Source: Thermotogae bacterium (lineage in GTDB: Bacteria; Thermotogota; Thermotogae; B3-G13). Taken from it: a DNA stretch of 13,456 bases. The notes beneath the pieces were generated by a model, which worked only from the letters and a program-made list of their open reading frames with translations, searched no databases and was not told where the DNA came from. The stretch is taken from contig WFSK01000259.1 of NCBI GenBank assembly GCA_015486095.1, positions 1 to 13,456 on the forward strand. Direction: 5' to 3'. The stretch's first letter is position 1, and each line of letters begins with the position of its first letter. Below are positions 10,201-13,456 of this stretch, in pieces. The position numbers and the translations under genes were made by a program.

Positions 10201-12747
10201 ACGGATAAACTGGCCTCTGCAGATGTTGGAAGAGAAAAATATCTGATGGTGTACGTCGAGGATGATTATGGTAACGTCGTAACGGATTACAGTGGAGATG
10301 TAACGTTTTCCGTTGATAAGGCGGGGATAGTGAAAGGTGGCCCGGTGATAAGCGTGGTGAATGGGGAGAAGGAGGTAAAATTCATTGGATATGAATGTGC
10401 GAGGTATGGAATAACTGCCGTTGCCTCTCCCGGGGAATATAGCACCGAACATCCCTTATATCTTCAGGTGGGTGATGACATCCCTCCTACCTATGTCAAA
10501 ACGGATCCCGAGGATGGGACGACATTCAACGAAGATGGAGACAGCGTCTCCGTATATTTGAACGATGAAGGAGTAGGGATAAATCCCGATGGTTGTGTTA
10601 TTCACGTGTACAAAGTGACCTCCTCTGGAAGTGAGATAAGCCTGGATGCTTATGGCGATTTTGAACCTTTGCTCAAGACCGTTGTGGAAAAACCGGAACG
10701 CTACGGTGATAACGAATTGGTATTATCGAACTACATCGCTCCGACTGAGGGTGCCACCGTTATATCAGCAACGGGTACCTACGAGATATCCGGTATATCG
10801 GGTCAACGCATCATAACGTTGAACGGAACGGTGACTGCCGATGCTTCCATATCGATTCAATACAACACCCTCATCGGTCTGAAGTGGAAGATAAGTGACC
10901 CTAAGGGATTCGAACAGCTCGATCTGGGCGAAGGTATCTACAGGGTGACCGTCGACAAAATAACGGATAGAGCGGGAAATACTCTCTCGAATGCGGGGAC
11001 CTCTACGTTCGCCTACGATACCACTCCACCGAGTCCTGTTACGGTCAGCAGTATCGTGATGGGTGAAAACGATGAGATATACGTACCGGGAAAATTAGAT
11101 TACGTGATAAGCGAGGATACGTTGAAGTTCAGAGGTAAAGCGGAATTGGGTTCTAAGGTGGTAGCAGATGTGAAGACACGAACTGCCGAGGCGACTTTCG
11201 ATACGAATGCCGGGTATCTACCCAAAGGTGTCGTCTATCAATACACTAAAGAAGCCACTTCTTTCGAATTATCCATTACTTTATCCGATGCAACCGCTCG
11301 AGCAACCGTAACCCTGACCGATGTGGATTCAGCCGGAAACGTTTCTAAGCCTGTAACCTTCGGCTTTACCGTGGACAGGACCGGTCCGGTCATCTCCGAT
11401 GTGAATTATCCAGCAGAGGTCTTGAAGGAGAGTGAAATCCCGATAAGTGCCAAGGTTACAGATGCCAATTCTGGAATAAAAGAGGTGGAATTATTGTACA
11501 AGCACCTGGATAACAGAGTAACGGAAGTATCCACTATAGCCACCTTGAATGAGAACTACGCAACGTTAAGACTATCTCATGGGGTTGAAGCGATAGAGAG
11601 TATAACGTGGGGAGCAACCGATCTGTATGCGGAGATGGTATACGGAGAAAAGCACTTATGGGAGATCGATGATACCACCGTGATAGTGAAGATCGATGAT
11701 CTTGAACACTACGGTGTATCGACTGGCTCTACGGTTACCATCGTATACGACTACGTCGATGAAAGAGATATGGTGAAAAGTGGAGAGGATGTGTATAAAC
11801 TCACACTTCCTGCCTCTTTGATTACGGAAGATGTGTATTTCAGGATAAGAGCGGTGGATGAAGGGAGAAATGTTACATTTTACCCTGAATCTACGTATGA
11901 ACATGTGCTGGTGAAAGCGAGTAAAAGCGTCACGATCGACCCTGCAAAGGGTGGGAAGATAAGCGTTTCGAACGTGACTATAGATATTCCGCCCGACGCC
12001 ATGTACAACAAGGAAGTTATCACTGTAAGGATCCCCACCGTGGAAAGGAAAGATGGCAAGATATACGTTGTTTTAGACGGTAAGAAGATAGATGTCACTC
12101 ATCCCAGAATAAGGATGGGATCTGCAGAAGCCACCATAACCCCCGTATGTATCTTTGCGGATCTGATGAGAGGAAGCTCGGAGGGAAAGATATATCACAG
12201 GGTATTTAGAAGACCCGTGACGATAACTGTAGGATATCCCGATGATGATAACGATGGCTTCGTCGATGGTACCGAAGTGAATGAAAATAAGTTGAGACTC
12301 TTCTTCTACGATGGATACGATTGGGTGTACGTTAATTCATCGGTTTCACCAGATGAGAATGTGATAACGGGGAAGGTAAGTCATTTCACGTTATTCGGAA
12401 TATTCGCGGTGGACATACCTATACCAGATTCATCAAAACCCCTCATCACCGATATCAAGCTCGAAGGAAACCCTCTGAATCCAAACGAATTCGGTATGAC
12501 GATAAGATATACTGTAACCAGACCTGCCAAGGTGAGAATAGAGATATACAATTCGGCAGGAACGTTGATGAACATCTTGCGAGATGACGATACGTTCACG
12601 GAGCCAGGTTTTTACTCAACGGCCTGGTACGGCGATAACAGATTCGGCGATAGAGTGCCTTCTGGTGCATATATACTGTTATTACGTGCCCAGAGTGAAA
12701 GTGGAGATGTGATGCTCGAACGGAGATTGATCGTTATATATTACTGA
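4213..12747 (+). CDS. Giant secreted Ig-like repeat surface protein (2844 residues) with C-terminal FlgD-type Ig domain
   Basis: It starts at TTG with a clear signal peptide (residues 1-22, LRILVITVLITSISIFAFGA). Residues about 24-1990 are invasin/Big_1-type Ig-like domains. Each has a (V/A)-x-D-x-x-(G/N)-N motif (DVFGNE, DYHNN, DEFGNT, DKYGNE, DANGNP, DDYGNV), a W-S or F-S strand, and a V-x-P-G-x-P-type linker (near residues 134, 345, 811, 928, 1445, 1565, 1784). Several domains hold an extra recurrent beta module, annotated separately. Residues about 1990-2565 are other Ig-like domains (DDIPPTYVKTDP, DTTPPSPVTV, VDRTGPVISDV starts). Next come a ZU5-like segment (GGK ... IDIPPDA, 2580-2608), a DDDNDGFVDGTE acidic loop (2677-2688), HFTLFGIFAV (2724-2733) and an FlgD-type Ig domain (about 2750-2844). 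There is no membrane segment, SLH or LPxTG anchor. Only about 11 scattered Cys are present, so structural disulfides are unlikely. The likely role is a cell-surface fibre or adhesin; the ligand is unknown. It is the last gene of the operon. Confidence 0.88.
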   Translation: MRLRILVITVLITSISIFAFGAGLQIRGISLSNITGGPSVYNFTVKFMVTDSDGIAIEGATVTVHFDSVISPNPNDYSGTTDQYGIANISVTGVVSGSPMSYTAHKGTESDSGSTTVDLTAGTGAPSEIHLSLLPGAPTTGYLILVDEKMHTVTSATEIEYTVGGAEAATVITSGDQVFPGGTAKIGQGNDADVGKEVDLELVASPTVNTSGETNKLRWGNPDHVDITVATSTTYTTDVSTVSADLDKVSFKVTVKDANDNTVQEKLSIHWSASQISGSNLGVESGFGLSRAPSFDASTTVNGTNTSSTVDFYIGGHAGDEFDISATETGDDISAHYSHYLEIVPGAPNKLLIELEDSSQDVSGTQTGWQVRADYKREDILNISPLNLKALIADQHDNVITDYSTSSTVTWSVSSNDSRTWLMEYVNVVSATKTIHVSEAVDSIIDIYYYHDPQHLPIPTSSYTFSGTEITFTSTITCSLMVKYMVKNSDTKLLRDLFGGNDQSPITGYESGIAFYPTNYAGGESYRVKAALGSWTGESTDIEILPYDYPVSGDPAAVVVQTADHRDLWTEEEHYPLQSDLDTFSTPPTSITLNHRAKTLVGVWKSNASRVKIEYIPAHKAGATDESTKTIIIDEDLAKKYGSSSITLLVEYESDDASSDVIELDHCVSAITLSSSTYPILDTEITQGSSVIDVDSIDADDRHKIKLAQKVTGQVSVKYFKAEEVSADIHQTQLNVYVYDPHRNPIPYYSVELRTRSDSLVTTLVTDSNGKANYTLETNSVAETSYDLKAVVMDEWSHEISYNCDYIVVVPGTPAKFELSAITNTDSSTEVKANPDNTVELIAQLVDVFGNEIRDSSAAWNVNWSDGTGGGVINYRTELGHNLNYLGQSIVDLTPSNSAGVIHTLHVSATTAGGSISEATPLTITVVPGDPYRVQRVVIVQGSSELVSATSVAEGEMITLRAYVQDYHNNLVSSGYDVVWDFTPHGRGARFAGVDPDTSKTTQTASNGTSDVGFYVSRLVGDEFYVTATIKPPSSYGTVTSTATSPMITVVQGMVEEVDIGLLRTETVHTAATDHIDLSRYIAGVMGVWATDTSEATNYYVYCNGSFYNKRITFSESIPSATYTIAYLYKPDTGKTYEVSTDSPSTAVYIVVRDAGKNGVNGANIRLALSDADGNPNDPYHISRSLWDRSASLSATNTTSGVYPFGNHSVNGVSRITLNTTVFAGDNYTITAQASDVSTTSSVFTVIAGSQDHVFLYSTDVGNITVDGYDIMQREHHTAVSNRIVLNHYANVEFTDKNGIVRKRIVVIGDDGKNYFKSIKSDGKTVDLKEDAPSSVTAYYFPAPELDAGNEIMLVVRNEDMYGNSTDSTSCTATFTVSATNVNDPRSDSYLQLHTTTHTSTSTLTLSVSKITQIWFRAKEADDPDPDLMVEYLDKRQRCHIVINPGPPSSLSMQIDKTTVTADEREIIAQTNLVDEFGNTVEEDFPVIWSYEEVSSGSRTPDASDLLASFSSTSTVNSTVTYSSNGITTVNFFTSTVAGAEFRITATASTVDRPSTNSSLITVKPGEVKYIAIEGERPNLSIHAGDITSPSVTDKTPYLGGVYCYTEDKYGNEIIDTVAEKSVDLSAIGGIRFAPREDSEGNAISRKITGEKYDTSGSTDIVYTHFTILSTPTVKDKAGNTITVVSYSSNRITLGASVTGVYITYDAAIFNLLPPSGYGEIDGLGTTMIKARLPDRKEVEGDRGRGYVFFYDTQSGTAEVRVSSDDPDLQVDPEASRVVVTVLPGDPDRIRIYPSNEREEKLGEFNVGEATECTMAVQVRDANGNPINGNLTSVPVTFSLVGEVRDEYVRSKSATSIEVKYPISSKFGLISIYVASSEYGTPSYNYAASATFSSRMITLITPLATAEAPVYVSYYTDVSEGGVGFSSDPGNIKGEQTVYVDETGHATVDYVKFGVHTDVQNDIIAYIKDGLANEDHYVKFYATLKTTKPSKLEIVPTDKLASADVGREKYLMVYVEDDYGNVVTDYSGDVTFSVDKAGIVKGGPVISVVNGEKEVKFIGYECARYGITAVASPGEYSTEHPLYLQVGDDIPPTYVKTDPEDGTTFNEDGDSVSVYLNDEGVGINPDGCVIHVYKVTSSGSEISLDAYGDFEPLLKTVVEKPERYGDNELVLSNYIAPTEGATVISATGTYEISGISGQRIITLNGTVTADASISIQYNTLIGLKWKISDPKGFEQLDLGEGIYRVTVDKITDRAGNTLSNAGTSTFAYDTTPPSPVTVSSIVMGENDEIYVPGKLDYVISEDTLKFRGKAELGSKVVADVKTRTAEATFDTNAGYLPKGVVYQYTKEATSFELSITLSDATARATVTLTDVDSAGNVSKPVTFGFTVDRTGPVISDVNYPAEVLKESEIPISAKVTDANSGIKEVELLYKHLDNRVTEVSTIATLNENYATLRLSHGVEAIESITWGATDLYAEMVYGEKHLWEIDDTTVIVKIDDLEHYGVSTGSTVTIVYDYVDERDMVKSGEDVYKLTLPASLITEDVYFRIRAVDEGRNVTFYPESTYEHVLVKASKSVTIDPAKGGKISVSNVTIDIPPDAMYNKEVITVRIPTVERKDGKIYVVLDGKKIDVTHPRIRMGSAEATITPVCIFADLMRGSSEGKIYHRVFRRPVTITVGYPDDDNDGFVDGTEVNENKLRLFFYDGYDWVYVNSSVSPDENVITGKVSHFTLFGIFAVDIPIPDSSKPLITDIKLEGNPLNPNEFGMTIRYTVTRPAKVRIEIYNSAGTLMNILRDDDTFTEPGFYSTAWYGDNRFGDRVPSGAYILLLRAQSESGDVMLERRLIVIYY
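4276..10190 (+). repeat. Array of about 11 invasin/Big_1-like Ig domains
   Basis: Linkers between domains fall near residues 134, 345, 546, 811, 928, 1052, 1248, 1445, 1565, 1784 and 1988 of the giant protein. The spacings are about 211, 201, 265, 117, 124, 196, 197, 120, 219 and 204 residues. Plain domains are about 120 residues (bases 6643-6993, 6994-7365, 8545-8904). The longer ones contain an inserted module. The linker consensus is (V/I)-(V/I/L)-P-G-(D/T/A/P)-P. Two linkers are degenerate: VVQG near base 7366 and VIAG near 7954. Confidence 0.75.
4663..11763 (+). repeat. Dispersed family of an unrecognised beta-rich module inserted in Ig domains (nine clear copies, one doubtful)
   Basis: Copies, by base position: 5488-5676, 5977-6180, 6187-6384, 7429-7605, 8053-8235, 9184-9333, 9763-9960, 10708-10869 and 11551-11763, with a doubtful copy at 4663-4830. 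First half: (S/T)-x-x-(I/L)-x-(L/V)-(S/N/D)-(H/x)-x-(V/I/A)..., for example SITLNHRAKTLVGVW, HIDLSRYIAGVMGVW, ELVLSNYIAPTEGATV, TLRLSHGVEAIESITW. Second half: (K/R)-(I/x)-(I/T)-(L/F)-x(2-3)-(V/I)-x(2-6)-V-x-(V/I)-x-Y, for example NKRITFSESIPSATYTIAYLY, SNRITLGASVTGVYITYDA, DRHKIKLAQKVTGQVSVKYF. It was found by eye. The first-half/second-half order is the same in every copy, which supports homology or strong convergence. Copies are highly divergent. Function unknown. Confidence 0.55.
11920..12744 (+). other. C-terminal region of the giant protein: ZU5-like segment, acidic Ca-loop-like motif, FlgD-type Ig domain
   Basis: Three parts can be seen. First, TIDPAKGGKISVSNVTIDIP (about residues 2573-2592), then PDA and ITVRIP, resembles the ZU5-like motif G-G-x-(I/V) ... 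(I/V)-x-(I/V)-P-x-(G/D)-A. Second, DDDNDGFVDGTE (bases 12241-12276) has the D-x-D-x-D-G form of an EF-hand or thrombospondin-type calcium loop, followed by a beta region with DGYDWVYV and HFTLFGIF. Third, from about base 12460 to the stop, there is an FlgD-type Ig domain: YTVTRPAKVRIEIYNSAGTL, WYGDNRFGDRVPSGAYILLL and a final RRLIVIYY. Such C-termini are common on exported proteins of diderms; a sorting role is inference. Confidence 0.6.
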
Positions 12748-12816
12748 TATCATATCGGTCTTGTCGGAATGATCCAATCGGATCCAATAGAATCGGCAGT
12801 ATCGGGGATATGATAT
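12747..12816. repeat. 10-bp inverted repeat flanking tandem GATCCAAT units, behind the giant gene
   Basis: ATATCATATC (12747-12756) is the exact inverse of GATATGATAT (12807-12816), about 50 bases apart. Between them GATCCAATCG (12771-12780) is followed at once by GATCCAATAG (12781-12790), and TCGG recurs at 12755, 12764, 12778, 12793 and 12802. The right arm overlaps the -10 box of the candidate promoter, so it could be an operator or a weak mRNA hairpin. There is no T-run, so it is not a classical terminator. Confidence 0.4.
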
Positions 12817-12819
12817 AAT
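12811..12819 (+). promoter_or_regulatory. Candidate extended -10 promoter for the MNT/HEPN remnant
   Basis: TGATATAAT is a perfect extended -10 element (TGn then TATAAT). The base positions 16-18 upstream hold no good -35 match, which extended -10 promoters can lack. Transcription would begin near 12826, about 90 bases before the ATG at 12916. The region is AT-rich, so a chance match is possible. Confidence 0.35.
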
Positions 12820-12902
12820 ATATGTTTGGAAACATGATGATGTGATTTATCCTCGGCAAGTCAAACAGCCATTGTTCTTGGTTATAAATTATGTATCTTG
12901 AT

Positions 12903-12914
12903 GGGGTGAAGGAG
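12903..12914 (+). promoter_or_regulatory. Ribosome-binding site of the nucleotidyltransferase remnant
   Basis: GGGGTGAAGGAG precedes the ATG at 12916. GGGGTGA has 6 bases of spacing, like the other genes here. It supports 12916 as the original start of the now broken gene. Confidence 0.6.
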
Positions 12915-12915
12915 C

Positions 12916-13196
12916 ATGGATAGGGAAGAAGTCTTCGAAAGAATAGTTCAGGAACTTAAGAATAGGGGGCAAGAAAAATAGCTGTCTTTGGTTCTTATGT
13001 CAGAGGAGAAGAAAGGCCAGAAAGTGATATAGATATTATCGTAGAGTTTTCAGGAAGAAAAAGTCTTCTTGAACTTGTGAGAATAGAGAGAGTTGTCTGA
13101 GACCCTGGGAAAAAAGTGGATCTGCTAACAGAGAGATCCATAAGTCTATATTTGATCGATACGATAAGGAAAGAAATGAAGGTAATTTACGAGTGA
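12916..13196 (+). pseudogene. Broken MNT-type minimal nucleotidyltransferase (antitoxin-like)
   Basis: The frame from ATG 12916 (MDREEVFERIVQELKN) stops at TAG 12979-12981. The family sequence continues in another frame: ARKIAVFGSYVRGEERPESD followed by IDIIVEF. This is the G-S-x(10)-D-x-D catalytic motif of minimal nucleotidyltransferases. Restoring one T between 12964 and 12965 would give KNMGARKIAVFGS, the usual family form, so a single-base deletion is likely. A second lesion gives TGA at 13098-13100; the expected ERELSETLGKKVDLLTERS appears only across two small indels, near 13091 and in the A-run at about 13110-13116. The remainder ends KEMKVIYE at TGA 13194-13196, overlapping the HEPN GTG. 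In intact pairs the MNT partner neutralises the HEPN RNase, by AMPylation in the MntA/HepT type. With several lesions true decay is more likely than a sequencing slip. Confidence 0.75.
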
Positions 13197-13330
13197 AAAG
13201 AAACAACTCTATATATTTGAGACATATTTTGGATGCCATATCTAAAATAGAAGAGTACATGTATGGTATGAGATATGAGGACTTCCTGGACAACGATCTC
13301 GTACAGGATAGGGTAATAAGGCAGAAATGA
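13193..13330 (+). pseudogene. Truncated HEPN-domain (HepT-like) remnant
   Basis: It starts at GTG 13193, overlapping the MNT stop (GTGA), the normal arrangement of MNT/HEPN pairs. It encodes 45 residues (KRNNSIYLRHILDAISKIEE, then YEDFLDNDLVQDRVIRQK) and stops at TGA 13328-13330. The N-terminal helix pattern, with Y-L-x-(D/H)-I-L-x-A-I-x-K-I-E-E-Y and F-L-x-D-x-x-x-Q-x-x-V-I-R, is that of HepT-like HEPN proteins, which are normally about 110 residues. The C-terminal half with the R-x(4-6)-H RNase motif is missing, so it should be inactive. The same frame after the stop shows GNVYHGFFKF (about bases 13367-13396), which might be a worn remnant of the R-N-x-x-x-H-x-Y-F region with a deletion before it. 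That last point is weak. Confidence 0.65.
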
Positions 13331-13418
13331 ATTAAGGAAGGTTTTTGAAAAAGAGAAAGGGACATAAGCGAAGTTGGAAATGTCTACCATGGGTTTTTTA
13401 AATTTTACGTGAATGAAG

Positions 13419-13454
13419 AAACAAGGGCACATCAGATGCGCCCTTGTTTTTCTT
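13419..13454 (+). terminator. Intrinsic (Rho-independent) terminator
   Basis: The left arm AAACAAGGGC (13419-13428) pairs with GCCCTTGTTT (13440-13449). After one A-C mismatch the stem continues as CAT/ATG around a CAG loop, and TTTTTCTT follows. This is a strong hairpin with a T-tract at the end of the MNT/HEPN remnant. It may be the first real stop for transcripts running through from the envelope operon. Confidence 0.8.
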
Positions 13455-13456
13455 GA

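Noticed and set aside
9805..10452. Long minus-strand open frame (215 codons) opposite the giant gene
   Set aside because: The plus-strand frame shows continuous Ig-like domains here. The opposite frame has an odd composition (many R, H, I, Y), no ribosome-binding site and no domain pattern.
12771..12784. GATCC-AATC-GGATC hairpin as terminator of the envelope operon
   Set aside because: The stem is only 5 base pairs and no T-run follows. I see no convincing intrinsic terminator directly after the giant gene.
12872..12899. TTGTTC ... TATCTT as a promoter for the nucleotidyltransferase remnant
   Set aside because: Both boxes are weak, the spacing is 16, and transcription would begin almost at the ribosome-binding site. 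The extended -10 at 12811 is better.

Overview
The window reads as one tightly packed plus-strand operon of cell-envelope and surface proteins (about bases 2-12747), followed by a short, AT-richer tail holding the decayed remains of a small nucleotidyltransferase/HEPN (MNT/HEPN) toxin-antitoxin pair and an intrinsic terminator at the window edge. The organism looks like a Gram-negative-type (diderm), probably thermophilic bacterium. The second gene has the layout of Thermotoga Omp-alpha (signal peptide, one SLH domain, long coiled coil, C-terminal membrane anchor). The third is an UPF0164/PorV/FadL-like outer-membrane barrel ending in Phe. Isoleucine ATA and arginine AGA/AGG codons are common, and the ribosome-binding sites are all of the GGTGA type. 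Thermotogota or a relative is my best guess; other deep-branching diderms (Dictyoglomota, Atribacterota, Synergistota) are not excluded. This rests on gene layout, not on a database match.

Layout: (1) 2-1486, the 3' part of a PEGA-repeat protein whose beginning lies upstream of the window. It has five complete PEGA repeats plus the tail of another, an FlgD-type Ig domain and a C-terminal membrane segment. (2) 1494-3227, the SLH/coiled-coil/membrane-anchor protein. (3) 3231-4199, the outer-membrane barrel. (4) 4213-12747, a 2844-residue secreted protein built from Ig-like domains, ending in a ZU5-like segment, a Ca-loop-like segment and an FlgD-type Ig domain. The gaps between these genes are 7, 3 and 13 bases, so they are almost certainly co-transcribed and partly translationally coupled. 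(5) 12748-12915, an intergenic stretch with a good extended -10 box and short repeats. (6) 12916-13330, frameshifted MNT and truncated HEPN remnants. (7) 13419-13454, an intrinsic terminator.

How the genes may work together (inference): gene 2 tethers the outer membrane to the cell wall, gene 3 sits in the outer membrane, gene 4 is exported and displayed as a very long fibre or adhesin, and gene 1 is a membrane-anchored repeat protein that may bind wall polymer or scaffold the assembly. The most novel feature is inside gene 4. The spacing between its Ig-domain linkers falls into distinct classes: about 120 residues, about 200, and one of 265. The extra length is explained by a divergent beta-rich module of about 50-70 residues that recurs at least nine times, spliced into Ig domains at two preferred places. 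I do not recognise it as a named family.
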